The notes beneath the pieces are model-generated. The model worked only from the letters and a program-made list of their open reading frames with translations. It did no database searches and was not told where the DNA came from. 64,000 nucleotides of DNA from Paragonimus westermani (lineage: Eukaryota > Platyhelminthes > Trematoda > Plagiorchiida > Troglotrematidae), in assembly GCA_008508345.1 (NCBI GenBank), contig QNGE01000431.1, positions 172,506 to 236,505 on the forward strand. Reading direction: 5' to 3'. Positions 22,771-36,400 of the stretch are shown piece by piece. Positions within the stretch are counted from its first letter, which is position 1, and every line of letters begins with the position of its first letter. A program made the position numbers and the translations under genes.

Positions 22771-23469
22771 TAGCTGCGGGTCACGCGTAACCTCTGGTCA
22801 GCAAAAATACTTGACTGCATCCTTTTGCGTTGACAATAGTCATGTGGTTTTTGAAATCTTCGTGGCCTATTAACATCGCTGTGGCTTATTTTCTGCAGTT
22901 CTCGTTTTCATCCGCATTTACCTAACCAAGGGGTAGATGACGGTTAGATGGATGAAACCCAATATCTAAAAATGTGGGCTTCCACTGGATTCGAAACAGC
23001 GAGAGAAACACCCCATCCAAATGCGATTAATTTCCTAGCAGTTCACCTACGAAGTTCGCAAATTTCACACTTGGACACTGTTACCTTCCCAGCCCTTTGT
23101 ATTACATGGAATTTATCGAATCTTCACCTGGACTGACTGACTAAGCAAGATTTTCCAAACGGTTTGTTTTGAAATCCACCAAGGTCACTGCTGAGCACTG
23201 GAAATATATTACTTATTAATCGCCTCACCGAATATAAATGTTATGTACTGCTTATGTGTATGCTTGTAGTGTTTAATGTTAACTTGCAAAGCATCAGTTA
23301 CTGGTAAAAACGTATAACCCCGAGCAGTTTTCTCCTCTAAGGAAAACAATGATACCAACAGGGTGGTGGTCCTCAGTTAAGAGAAATAGTAAGGATAAGT
23401 GATTGTGCTTTAAGCTGTGTTGAAGTTCGAAGTAGAACCTAGGCGTTTGCTTCAATTATTGGTGAAAAA

Positions 23470-23862
23470 GGAACAGTCTGTTTTCGGTTATTCATCATGG
23501 GGCCAATTACATAACATTTTATACCATCATGGTTGTCAAGCGAGAAAAAAATCAAGAGCAATTAGTCACATAACTACATCAAACGGATGTGAATTGGACG
23601 ACAATTAGGTGACAAAATTGACCTCCGGAGTTGTCAAGTGGGTAATGGTGGACCATGGTAACCGTAGAGTCTGAACAAATTTCTTCTGAGCGCATGACTG
23701 TGGATTGCGCAACCGAATTCCGATCGCTTCCGCGGTGGCCAGAATACGAAATTTGACTCATCTAGAATGACGGCTGGGCAGGCGGTAAGTGGGCTCGAAA
23801 GCCATTTCCGGGGAGATTTGGTGCCCTGTGTCTACAAGGTGCGCCAGAATTGCACTCGAAAT
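23470..23862 (-). mobile_element. Penelope-like 3' end, left arm of an inverted pair
   Basis: On the minus strand this segment repeats 24006-24405 almost base for base. It reads the GIY-YIG part (ISSAILAHLVDTGHQISPEM), then IYRLPS-like residues that break at a stop near 23759. The downstream GCGCAACC, ACCATGGT and TTGACAACTCCGGAGGTCA strings follow in the same order as in the other arm. The right edge runs into the N gap, so the inner end is unknown. Confidence 0.8.
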
Positions 23863-23989
23863 NNNNNNNNNNNNNNNNNNNNNNNNNNNNNNNNNNNNNN
23901 NNNNNNNNNNNNNNNNNNNNNNNNNNNNNNNNNNNNNNNNNNNNNNNNNNNNNNNNNNNNNNNNNNNNNNNNNNNNNNNNNNNNNNNNN
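23863..23989. other. Assembly gap (127 N)
   Basis: A run of N exactly between the two inverted copies. Hairpin-forming arms of about 390 bases are a common reason for sequencing or assembly failure, so the true content and length here are unknown. Confidence 0.98.
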
Positions 23990-24412
23990 GGGCGAAGTGA
24001 AGTCCATTTCGAGTGCAATTCTGGCGCACCTTGTAGACACAGGGCACCAAATCTCCCCGGAAATGGCTTTCCAGCCCATTTACCGCCTGCCCAGTCGTCA
24101 ATCTAAAGGAGTCAAATTTCGTATTCTGGCCACCGCGGAAGCGATCGGAATCCGGTTGCGCAATCCACAATTGTGCGCTCAGAAGAAATTTGTTCAGACT
24201 CTACGGTTACCATGGTCCACCATTACCCACTTGACAACTCCGGAGGTCAATTTTGTCACCTAATTGTCGTCCAATTCACATCCGTTTGATGTAGTTATGT
24301 GACTAATTGCTCTTGATTTTTTTCTCGCTTGACAACCATGATGGTATAAAATGTTATGTAATTGGCCCCATGATGAATAACCGAAAACAGACTGTTCGCC
24401 AAAATCACCTTT
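23990..24412 (+). mobile_element. Penelope-like 3' end, right arm, with intact GIY-YIG fragment
   Basis: Reads without a stop from 23990 to about 24260. It starts ISSAILAHLVDTGHQISPEM, continues FQPIYRLPSRQSKGVKFRIL and then AEAIGIRLRNPQLCAQKKFV. In Penelope-like GIY-YIG endonucleases this is the C-terminal half of the domain (the stretch with the His and the later Glu in AEA). The GIY and YIG motifs themselves would lie upstream, in or beyond the gap. After the stop comes the element's untranslated 3' part, shared with the left arm and with 22560-22770. Confidence 0.8.
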
Positions 24413-27400
24413 GTCGTCTAATGAACTCATGGGTCTATTCGAATCGAAACAAAATTCAACTACAAACATTACTAGAGAAAAACGCGCGTATATCACAAGA
24501 AATTTCGTGAACAACGTTGATATAAAATCAATCGAAAGCACGTGTTTAATTACACTCTAACTTCCGACTGTGAATCATCCAACATGAATTATCCTATTCA
24601 CAAGTGTCTATTCCTTTCGGACAAACATTTAATGTTCCAGGATACGTGCTATCATCCGAGCACTTCGTGATCTATTTTGCCACTGCATGGTACACCGACG
24701 AGAATCTCAACAATAACCTGTTCATCACCAGTCCAAGTTTTTGTCACACGATAATCAGTGTATTACAGCGTCGAACTGTAACGCAAACTTTGCCTACTCA
24801 GCAAGAAACAGAACGCATACGGTCACAGTGTGTCAGTTCCCTAGACCGCACGAAAATGAACCTGAACCGCATTGTGTCGCTATTCTGGATATGACACTAG
24901 TGCAGAAATTTTTCTCTTTAGTACGCGGTGTTTAATGGGTAACCAATGCAGCAAGGTAGCTGCCAACTGGACAAATTTAATTGAACACTCAAAACACATG
25001 CGCAAATATCCATAAGGTTATTTTTTCAGTTAACAACATACTGAATTCTGAGACAAAATCAGCACATGTTTCGGCAAATATTCATTTTTCAGGAAGATTT
25101 TTACTTTCGTTCGTAGCTAACGTTAAACCAAATATACAGGTGTATACAAAAAACCAACGCATATACAATTTCTATGGTGTATTGTACAGACGAAGCCAAA
25201 AACAGTCTTAATGGCGAACACGATGATCACACTGATTAGGCAAAACGAAGCATCAGCAAAGGAATCATAACAGACAGCTTGTGGGTCTTCATCAATGATA
25301 CGCAAACGTAAACACTGGACCAAGATCTGCTCGACTTTATCCAACCGTTTGGTGAAGATCGTTGGTCAGTTTTAAAGCAGAGTTTGAAAGCACGTTTCAT
25401 TCACTTGATTTGCCTGGAAAGACGACTAGTGAAGCTTTACAGCACTCGATTACTCGCGAAAAGACAGGAACTGTACGGCACGCCACACTCAACAGCACTG
25501 TGCACTTTAAACGAGGACGGAACATTGGTTGATACGGTATAAATGGAACAATAAATGTCTGGGATGTAAACGTCAACCGTGGTTGATGTGGCACAAGCAA
25601 ATGCTCACGTGATCTCTTGACAAGTGAAGACAAAGTCAAAGTGCACACTGAAAGGTCTATTGGTGAGGTTAAGACGATAACATCTGTCAGTGACAATGAG
25701 ACCATATCAAGTGAGGTATATCAAATGGATTATAAATATCGCAGTATTCGTCACATGAGAACAGGTGAAGAGTTACTGGTCAAAAATATCAAGTAAAGTG
25801 TGTATAATAGTCAATATCGAGCTAGAGTGGAAACTTAACTGATGTTTTTACTCTACTGATCAATACTTAATACATATTGATCCCAGTGAGATGATACTCA
25901 ATTTGGTCTGTGACTCTTTTCTCAAGCCAACTGTGAACTGGACTTGAGATTGCACATGATCGCAGAAGGTGCGATAAACAAGCTATTAACCGGTTTAGAA
26001 CGCAATCGTGTCAATAAGAGCAGGTCCAAGTCGCAGGCATCATAAATTCAGTCTGTTAATGAGAAACTTTGTTCGAGTGTACATGAATGACCTTATTATA
26101 TGAAGAAATCAAGAACATATATTACCAGCGTTACACAGTACCAGTATAGATAGCAGATAAAACCGTACGCTGAGCTCAACCCGTCAAAAGCGTGAATGCC
26201 ACGCAATCAGAACGAATAATTGATCACAATTAACTTACTAAATTGAGTTGAGTCACAAGTTTGAATGCTCACAGTAGAAACCTCAACTTAGAATATTTTA
26301 AGACACAGCACAGAAGCCAGTTCACATGCGTGAGAGCAACCACAAACACAACCAGAGATGCACGAGAACTCTTGAAAGTGAGACCAGTTTCACAATGTGA
26401 GCGTCGCATCGTTTCGTAACCCTGTGTGGATTGGTCACCAGACACGTGATAGAAAATTTTACACAGCATGTACATCACCTACTGTGCACAATCCGCCGTG
26501 TGTCTCTGTCTAGGTGAGTCCAGCTACTGGCTCACAATCATGGGTAGAAAAGCAGCTTGCTCAATAAATCGTCTTTCTGCCAAATGCTTTTTCAAAATCT
26601 GGCATATTTGAGTATTATTGGTAATTTACAGGAGAGACAATGGAAAGTCACCGCACATATTAAATAGATTAAGTCGTTTTGTTAAAGATAGACAATTTAG
26701 TGATCACTTATAAATCCACTTAATTCCCAGCCTTAAAAAACAGATTAACAGCTTCGATGATATCCATTATTCAGCTAAATAGGCAGGAAAGTTTCCACCA
26801 CACACTGCTTCTAAGCTTTAATCGTACAAAGGGTACTTAGCTATCTGTCACCTGTTTATCTTTTCAGGTACGACTGAGATAGTGCTCACTTTTAGAGGGC
26901 ACGGCATCCTTCTAACTTTAACAAACGCCGCTTCTTCTATATATCGAATTCGACTAAATTAATTCAGTTAGTCAAATGTCTTCATACATTTCGTTCAAGG
27001 TAACATCTTCCAATCATTCCGTCTAAATCATTTCTTCCACTGCTTCTAGCACACGATTCCAGCAACCGCTTGCTATATACATCGATTTACAAATGCTATA
27101 AGATTGTCTATTTCATCAATAATAGGCCGCTCCAGATCCAGTCTTCCCATGTGATCAATAACAGTCCACTGATCGCTGCATTCCTCTCTAACCAACCAGG
27201 CTATGTATCCTGAACAAACCTCTTTCTCTGACCTATTCACTTCGTATAACAATTACTGGTCACTGTTTGGTCTAAATAGAGGTATACACGCAAGTGAATT
27301 TCACGCCTAAAGTTGCTAAAAAATTACCCTTCCCCCTTCTCCAAGACAGTCCGCAGGCTGAAACATTTTTACGACGTATATTCTCTTTCGATTATCATTT

Positions 27401-30400
27401 GACTTTGCGTTTTCATTGCCAACCAAAACAATTCAAAATTATCTAACCAGGAGTAATAATGCTGTCTCAACTATTGCAAAACGAGGCACTTTTCTGTGTT
27501 CTGATGAATGACAACTCATTTTATTCTAACAGTCTCAGTAGCAATACATGGCTGCGTAGACCCACTGATGCCCCATAGATTAGGTTAGGGAAAAACAGTT
27601 TGGAAACCGATGCTTTTTATCAGTATGGCTAAAAAATGAACATCTTCAAGGTAACGTGAGAACTAGATTAATCGGTCCAAGTCAGTGCGTCTAAATTCTA
27701 TAAGGCTTGAGATCAGCTACTTATTGCAGGTAACAATGGCTGTTGCCCAATCTTTGATATGTATACCTGGCACTCACTTTAAATAACCTCACACTGAAGC
27801 TGAAGATCATGGAACCTATGCAGAGAACGAATGGTGCAGAAGAGTTTCTGAACTAGCTACTCTAAGTGAAGGCTACTTTTTCGACCAGTGATGAAAAATC
27901 GGAGACTTAACCAGGTTAATGTGTGTGCTAAGGACAAGTTATAAAAACTTTTGCGGTCACATTGTCTCTCCAGCAGGAAGTTATCAAAATGAAGCACTAC
28001 ATCTCAAGTGCATTCCTGTTGGGGCTTGTCATAACCGCGTCAATGACTTCGCACTAGACTGAACGGAAATACCACATCCGAACTTTTAGTTAATTCTGCT
28101 CATGTACTGCGATCAGATTGCCCGATCATTTCAAGAGGAGGCATAGTCGCCGATCTTTCAAGAAGTGAGCGGACTTTTGTCGCCCAATCTCATTTGATAG
28201 TTGATAACTCACGGTAATGTACAGCAGGTGTAACAAAGTTAAAAATTTTCATCTGACAGCATTTTTATTCGCAGATTTGTCGGTTGTAATTAACGGTCGC
28301 CAACTGCAGTTTATATCGAGACGCTAGAAAATACTATCAACTAATCATAAGTGAGATATTTGGGTGCGTTGTGTGATAGTTCGGTCAAGCTTGTTGCTGT
28401 GTCAAATGTGCGGTGGTCAACATGATTATTTTGTGAAAGCTTGACGGATTTCACGCACCGGTCGCGTCGAAGGGATAAATCACAGATGACTTCCGAAGAG
28501 ATCGAAACTTGAATCAGGTGCTCCTTCTTGAAAGAGGTTAACCAGGCTGCCCATTTGGTTGCTGTCGCAGAAGAACCCAATACCCCGAAAATACCGTTTT
28601 ATTTGACTTTGGATAGACCTAACTCGTTACAAGTTGAAGTGATCTTCATAGTCGGCAGGGTCGTGTGTCACTCCACCCTTGACGAGCGATCCCTGCGCTT
28701 GTGCCAATTTCTGGCAATACGCCTACACGCTCGTCTTTCAATTGGGGGCAACACTGTACTGTCTGGATCTTTATCTGATTCATCTTCTGACCTTGTTTTC
28801 TGACTGGTTACAAACCCTTTAAACATGATCTGATTTGTGACCGTGTTGCCTTCGGGCTGAGTGACACAGAAGGAGCTCTGTCCGGAGCCATCTTTTTTCT
28901 GTGTTTATGCGTTAGCTTCGAGTGGCTGGGTTGGCTTGGCAGTTGGGATTTACTCGTGTACATTCCTTAGTCCGCTGTTCATTACCGTTGACCGTCGTTC
29001 TGTTATCCGAAGTTCCATTAACCGTCATTATGTTATCTGTTTATTCTCTTTAACCCTAAGTACTTCAGTGTAAAAATGTCAGCTTCATAAAGGCAGAGTT
29101 TACGGAATTTGGACACGCTTGTCTGTCTCATTTGAGAATATGCTACCTAAAACCATATTGCTTTCTGGGTACTACTATTGATTTTCAATAAACAAGTGGT
29201 TTCTTCTTAGCATAGAGAACAACTGCGCTTGGTTGATCTTAGGAATTCTGAATCGTCGCCACGTGATGCATTTCTTCGGAGTGCTTTGTCTGAATGGTGC
29301 TTAAGGGTGTTGATTTGTCCACCAGATTCTCTAAACGATCAGTGTCGAAGTTATATACTTCAGAGGAAGGACTTTGTGATCTGACTGCTTATCTTGTGAC
29401 ATTGACATCGCTAACATTTTATAAGTACCATTCCGAAATTGCGTGCAGTGAAGGTGGAATTATTTGAATGCGAAAAATATGGAAGAAACCGAGATTTTCG
29501 TGATGCTGTAGACGCTAAGTTGTGTTTTCAGATGTGGCTTATGATGTGTCATTGTTAAATTGTCTCATTAGTAGGTGTAAGAAGATTCGTTACCCACAGA
29601 CAAGAGATGACTCTTGAGACACCGGTCATTCCTTGTAATCATAGTTCTCCATCAAACACGGCCTTTTGAGAATGTATAGTGAAAAGGGTGAACTCATTTA
29701 CCGACACCCAAAATCACTTGACAGTGTAAACTCACTGATGCTGATTGGTTAGGCCAAAACCCGATGATATGCTCAACAAGCGTCATCTGTTCTTCCTTGT
29801 CCATATAAAAGACAGAAGGTTCGTACTATCACAATTACATGACAGTTAAGTATATATCAAACAGCAATCCAGTACCACTGGGGATAGGAGGGAGGCTGTG
29901 GATAACGACGCGGATGAGAATAAAGACGCTGGTGAGATGAATACAGTCGTTGGGTTTAACATCTGCCCCTAGGAAGTTAATCTTTGTGAGCCCCACTAGC
30001 AGCAGTAATTCCTGTGTAATTAGTGGCTTTTTTAGATCTGTTCTGTATTCTAGAAAAACTGCGTGCGATGGTGATTGCAGAAATTCTCGGACAGTTGAAA
30101 ATCAATCAGAAGCAGCGAAGGATGTCCCATTCAATGACATGATTGCACGCAACTTAAACGAGCACCGAAACTCAGAAACTGGGCAAAGTGAAGCGTAACA
30201 GCCCGAGAAAAACTTTGCAACCATGTTCCACACAAAATCGTTTGCCTACTGAATTATTTCTTATAGGCTAATACAGGTGGAATGTGTGCTGTGCAGTGGT
30301 AAGATAGATCGGGAGCAACCTACGACCTTATCACCATAAACAGTCATTTTGTGAGGAGCGGCGTGGTATTTTATTAGTGAATTTAAACAATTTGCACCGA

Positions 30401-33400
30401 TTTGCTTTCTTATAGAACAGTGCAAAGCTCGCGACATTCTTCATGAGATCTGTTTGTGGCCAGACATCTACAGAATGACGAACTTCTTGGTTTCGCAAAT
30501 ACTGTTCTTTTGACTGAAGGTTGGAGAACTATTCATTGAATACCACCCATTCAGACAAGTAATCCAATCCGTCTACATCTAAAGATGGCAAAGAAAACGC
30601 GAGTTCTAGATATGCTGGCGGTCAAGAGTAACGCGTTCCTTTGGTTGTTCAAGAACTTTTGCCACTACCAAAGTGAGCATGTTAGCTAACATTCTAACAA
30701 ATCCGACCACACCAACACCATTTGTATGTTCAGCCAGAACGTCATGTGAGAAACCTTTCCGCTGTAAGATAGCATCGGAAATGCAATACACAATGAAAAC
30801 GTATACTTGTTGCGTGGAAAAAGACCGTTAACCTGATTATGTTCTTACGATAAAAAACAGTCACTAAAATTAAGGCACTTGACCTTGTAGAATTATAATA
30901 TAAACTAGGGCTTCAAGGCAGACTGCATTTCTGTGCAAGTTTAGTAGGCAATGAAAAAATCAGGATTAATCTACGTATTCCACTGGGTCCAGGATGAACG
31001 ACACAAGTGATTCGTGAATGGATTTCCATATTGAATTATTCGCCTTGTCTTATCATCACGATAGAAGAATGGATAGGTTTGCACTGGTCAGTGCATATAT
31101 ACAGATGTATTTCTTTTCAATTGCATTTCCAACAGTTTCTACCATTTTGTCCTCTGCAAATATCGGTGGCTGCAATTGATCATGTGTTTATCTTAGTAAT
31201 CAACCCAGAAACGTTTAGATGAATCTGCGCGTTGTGTAATAAAAGACAGGCTTGTGTAAACCTTTATCCATACTTGGTCGACAAAAGAACAGAACTAAAC
31301 GGTCAACCTGTTTTTTGGTACGCACTGAAGGTCTTTACACATGATCGTTGATATATCTTAGTTTCATACTGGCCAGCATATAATACGACTTTTAGAAGTA
31401 GTTTATTACTTTAAACTAGAGTATTAAGAATTATTAGAATACAGTTTCCGGTATTCGCTCCAGATGAACAAACCGTGTCACTGGATGCAGTACATCCTTA
31501 ACTAACTTCCTCTGCGCTGAACACTTGATTTTATCTATTCCCTTCTCTTCCTTCAACACTCTATCTTCCTCCAACCTCTTTGTTCCTTTTCAATTCCTTA
31601 AACTTATGGAATTCCAATCACACGCCTAATCTCTCAATGAAATTCCATTCGCCAAAAACTTCCATTCTCATCAGGTCTTCAGTTTCTCCCACCCCATTTC
31701 ATTCGAACACTACAAGACTTCTAATTCATTGGTTTCCGTAATTTCGTGTTATATGCAAGAACGCAACTGAAAGTGAGATGAGGCTCGTCTTCTAAGTGTC
31801 ACGTCCTCTCGTGGATTGATTAATGGGCACGTGATTGAAAGGCCGTGCTCGAGACACACACCAACCCAGTATGCACGGATATGTTTTGTGCGTCACTCAG
31901 TTGGCTGCTCGAATTTTTAAAAAGCAAAACATTATGCCAACTCAAAAAATTAGACTGTGTGATGCGTGTATTGTTTCCTGCACGTCGTGTGTCGAAAGCC
32001 GCACGCTAATACGCAGTTTAGGTAGGGGAGTTATCGCATGTATCATATAATGTATACGCAGCTGCTATATGGATGTTTAATGGAAATTAATCTAAAACGC
32101 TAGTCTTATATATCTGCACTAATCATTTCGTTAAAAATAACAACGTTATAACTTTCCACTTTGCATGTACTACCCTAGAATTTGGAAGTAGAGTTTGTTT
32201 TTCCCAAACCATTTAAAAGTGAATCACTATCTCGTCTACCATTTAATCGATAACAAAACTATCATTTTTAATCTAGTGAAACTTTCTCAGATGTCTCATT
32301 TACTCCACGTGATTCACTTCTGAAATTCTGGTTGGACGGTTCTGTTACTCCTCTTTTGCTATCGTATTCGGCAACCATTGCATACGAAGCTCATTCGAAT
32401 CCTAGGTTATTTCACTTCACGAACTCGCATGACCAATAGTTTTGTTTTTCATCGCTCAGCCGCTTCTTTAATCCTAATCACCATTTTGTCCTGTGCAGGT
32501 AAACTTCCAATTCATTTAGCCTATTCGACGTTCTGAAATCTCTTGTCTTCAAGTGTCACCAAAACCCTATGTAACGTTCTTCCTTCATTTGAATATTGCG
32601 CTGTAATTTGTTGTCCCAAGTGCCTCAGTTTTATGATTCTAAGCTTTCTACGGCAGGTTCCTTTCTCCGGTTTTCAGTAGTATATGGGATATCTTGTCAG
32701 TTGTTTCGCAACTTTCGAAAAGGTAATCATTGAGTCAAATGTCTTCAAATGATGTCCTCTGTTGTCCTTCTCTGTAACCCATGACCTGACTGTCTCGGTT
32801 TGTTCTCTCCTTATTCGAACAAGCCGAAAAGTTTGAGCATGCCAAAGTTAGTTGGCAATCAGCATGTGTAAATCGGTGTGATAACACATATGTGCTGTCA
32901 ACATTCTACTGATTCCAAACTAGAGTTTATAAAATAAGTTGGAGTGAGTAAACAAAATAGCTTGTACATGAGCAAAATATTTCTCAGGACCACTGTTACT
33001 GTGGACTGATCTGATAAGCAATACGTTAGGATGCATTCAGATCGAGCAGAATTGCTGAGTATAAACATCCCTGACAGCTTCCAGTATCGAAGTAACTGAC
33101 CGTGAGAGAAGCCGAAGCTTTCAATCGTTGATGGGAATTGCTAAACATTGAAGTGTCCAAAGACCACTATTTTTTGAGCGACTGATCATCGTAAGTTTAC
33201 ACAAAACTTGTGCGCTAGATGACTCCTCGTTTTATAAATGATGGCGCATTATATGCTAAGTGCAGCTGATTGGAGAAAACTTATAGGATTCTAAACGAAA
33301 ATACAAATCATCTGTTGCAATCTGACTAGTGTTTTCCAGAGATTTACATGCGCTCAGAACCTGAGCTGCGAATTGGAAAATGATAGGAGAATGCAATAAT

Positions 33401-36400
33401 ACATTAGCACATATCGAAAATTATACACTTCCATATTGTAGCAGTATAACCAGTTAAAATGCAATTTTTTTTTATACAAGTAGGCCAATTGCCACAGAAG
33501 ACACTCTGAATAATTTTCTTAAAGAAAACCGCTTGCTAGCAGGCCTCCTTAAGATCTAAATCTGGATTGCTTCCAACTCATCATTAAAATTTTTAGTTTA
33601 TGATCTGTAGTTACAGCTTTCCATACCACGCAAATGGACAAATGGTCTATTAATAACTAGATGGCTCTATTGAGCAATACACTTGAAATTCAAAAACCGA
33701 AGCGTTCTCATTTTGAAAATGGTACAAACGAGTGAAGCGCGTTTCATTTTAAACTATGAAATGTGAACTAATCGTAAGTTCAAATGCTTAATTGTACACA
33801 GAAGCCCTCTGTCAAATGCTCTAGAGCAAAAGGCGATGTTATCCTTGGAATACCCGAAAGTACTTGCATTTAGTTTTGTGAGCGAATTAATAACACCAAG
33901 TTTATTTGAGCAGCCTGTAGCAGAAGCTACGTGAAAAGCATTTCTTAGGATCGTTTATCTCAGCTGATGTTGACGTATTTATGATTTCTGAGCATACGAT
34001 GCAAACAGGCTAACGTAGGATATCTCAACTGAAAATGGCTGGTTAGAAACGTCATATAGGTATGCAACATACGCGCGACATAGGTTTTGGGAAAGGTCTA
34101 CTTTCCACTGGCTGGAGGGCTTGATGACCAGTCGTCTATTAGACATCTAAGAGACAATTCAGGTTTATCAAACGCCTTCAGAAACCGAGTGAAAAGACCG
34201 ACCAATCAGAGATAGAGTAAGATCAAAATCGATGATAGCGATTTTGAAACAAAACAATTTTTTCGGTTACAATTACGGACTTCAGCCTTTTGGGACTCAC
34301 TCGTGCATTAAGTCAGATAATTCATGCAATGGTCGCAACTGTCAGTCGACACACACGTAAACGAGAAATGTGATTTTGATTGGGGTACTGTTGAGCTCAA
34401 AATCCCCTCTTTATTAACCGGCTACAACGTTTGTATGAATACGGGAGCTTAGAAAATTTGTAAGTTGTTCAGAATTCACAGGAGGACATCCTCAACCAAA
34501 CTGTTTAGTAGGTGAGGCTTCCCACCTGAAGCCTAATAGTTTGCCTGATGGTTTTCATTTCCACAGCACTACACGTATCCCTAAGAAAGGTTGGTTAGAC
34601 TTGCGTTCTGGTATTGATATGTTCGCCGAGCTTGGCATTTAGGTTGCAAACGTTTCATCATCAGGCGAGGTGACATCATCAGTGCGCTGTTCCGAACCAT
34701 CAGAGACTTGCGTTCGTTGTGTACTGTGGTAAAACAAAGTATAACGAACTTTTACGGGAAACGCTTGATTATGAGGAGTTCCAAAATGGTTGGTAAACCA
34801 GAGCTTTTCTAGGTATTCGGTAAATAGCTTGGTGAGAAAAGAGCCCAGTTCGTTGTTACGGTGGCCCCGGGAACAAAATAGTTCCCTCACCCAAAGCGAT
34901 TGTAAACTCAGGATAACTATTCTGTTTAGGTAAGATCACGCTTCGTTCATCAGCACCCGGAACAGAATTCGTAAATCGATGGTCAACTGTGGGGAAGCTG
35001 TTTTGCGACCGTTACGCAGGATTTTCGACTCGTGTTTGACAGACAACTAATATGAACCCAACCAACACTGTGATGCCAGTTAATCTCACGTAGTTGTAGA
35101 GACATACTTCACAAAAACATAGAGTACCAGCTAGCTTCTTGGTGGTCTGTGTAAACTGACCATCATCTGTATTGGCATAAATTAACCATGGCGAGGAAGA
35201 CGGGAATAAAAATCACGTGGTTTTATTGCCCTTAACTTAAATGTTGTTCATAAGACTAATTGTTCCTATGGACACGAGTTCCGGCAAATATTACTAATGT
35301 TGCCAACTTGTGCCGTGCTCATGCTATTCCTATTCCAGTAGTTCCAGAATGCAAAACGTACATTTCAAAATGTGCATCGTGCATATTTGATCTCAGTTGT
35401 TGTTTTTGAGAGACTTTCCAGTCAGCCCCTTTCGAAAAAACGGAACTGGTCCACATCTCGCTTTTGTTAAAGTTCTTTAACGGTACATAACCTTGCGATG
35501 GCCGGGACTAAAAGTCCGGCCTTACTTCCACGGGGCAACCTTGATGACCACTGCATCACTGACTGCCTATCGAGCATGACTGAGTTATCATACCTGAACG
35601 CTGAACTACTTTCCGTTATGATTAATGCTGAAGTTGTCCGATCGTCTCAAAATGGGACACAGTAATTTCCCTATCGACTCTAATCAATCGCCCCAACAAC
35701 AAGACTTCTCTCCGAGCTGAAAACACTGGAATCATTAGCTTGTCAGCGAGATTTTGAGGTGACGGGCAATTTGAGCATTACTCACAGATGACTGTGGCCA
35801 AGCGTGATTAAACGGGGTGCCTCTAATTTGTTGCCAAAGGCGATTTCATATATCGTATTACCGACCATTTACCGTATCGGATCTACTGGTTTGGCCGTCT
35901 TTCTACTGACTGTTGATCAACTTGGAAACCAAACGCATGCTTTTAACCAATAAGACGACAAATAGGTTTTATCTTGCTGTTCACGGTGTCACATCGGAAT
36001 GCCTCTTAAGCGTAATGCAGAGCCGGCTTAGAATATAATCAGCTTTTCGTTGTCTGCTAAACGATTTCCAAATAACCGGCTGTTCAATAGAAATTCACTG
36101 AATTTGGTTCGAACTCCTTCATCTTTTGCGTTTTTTCAATAAAATCAGAGAAAAGGACATGCGACTACGAGAAAGTGTCATCTTATGTGAACTGTGTAAT
36201 TCGATTTCATTTCATACTTTGTGTTAAACCAAAAATTCCGTAAACAAAGATTTTCCTGCTATCGGAATTAAGTGTTTGCTTTAGTGAACATTCTTTTTGT
36301 GCATTGTCTGAGGCAACAGAAAACAGATCAGTGTCAAGTTGGTGAAGACAATGAGCTTACCAGGAGTACTTCAGTGGACGGGTTGAACAATTTAGCAGAC

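Larger units (their letters stand above)
20569..22780 (+). mobile_element. Decayed Penelope-like retroelement (RT plus GIY-YIG remnant)
   Basis: Penelope-like elements encode a reverse transcriptase followed by a GIY-YIG endonuclease. That order is readable here as scattered pieces in different frames. From 20569 there is an ATG-led N-terminal piece (MFLVGFTVKYFQFERDR). About 20900-21110 has a piece resembling the pre-RT region (GSKFFVP). 21135-21260 reads LLSKFDKCPGIVLKDRSTYL, like the family's conserved 'DKG.GvV..d...Y' stretch. 21370-21480 has the RT block resembling GLPKxHK...PLRPI. 21895-21906 has YVND at the catalytic box, and 22056-22140 has AIHRKGTLNAYC in the next RT segment. 22487-22520 is the start of the endonuclease repeat (ISSVILVHLVD). 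Many stops and frame changes make it inactive. It lies opposite to the host gene. The 5' end is not defined. Confidence 0.75.

Noticed and set aside
24604..24894. Plus-strand frame after the retroelement (PFGQTFNVPGYVLSSEHF)
   Set aside because: Open for 96 codons, but a second overlapping frame looks equally good. No splice sites or family match; may be chance or old repeat.
28341..28803. Overlapping minus-strand frames that suggested a retrotransposon gag
   Set aside because: The peptide KWAAWLTSFKKEHLIQ only loosely recalls gag proteins; no zinc knuckle, protease, RT or paired long terminal repeats were found.
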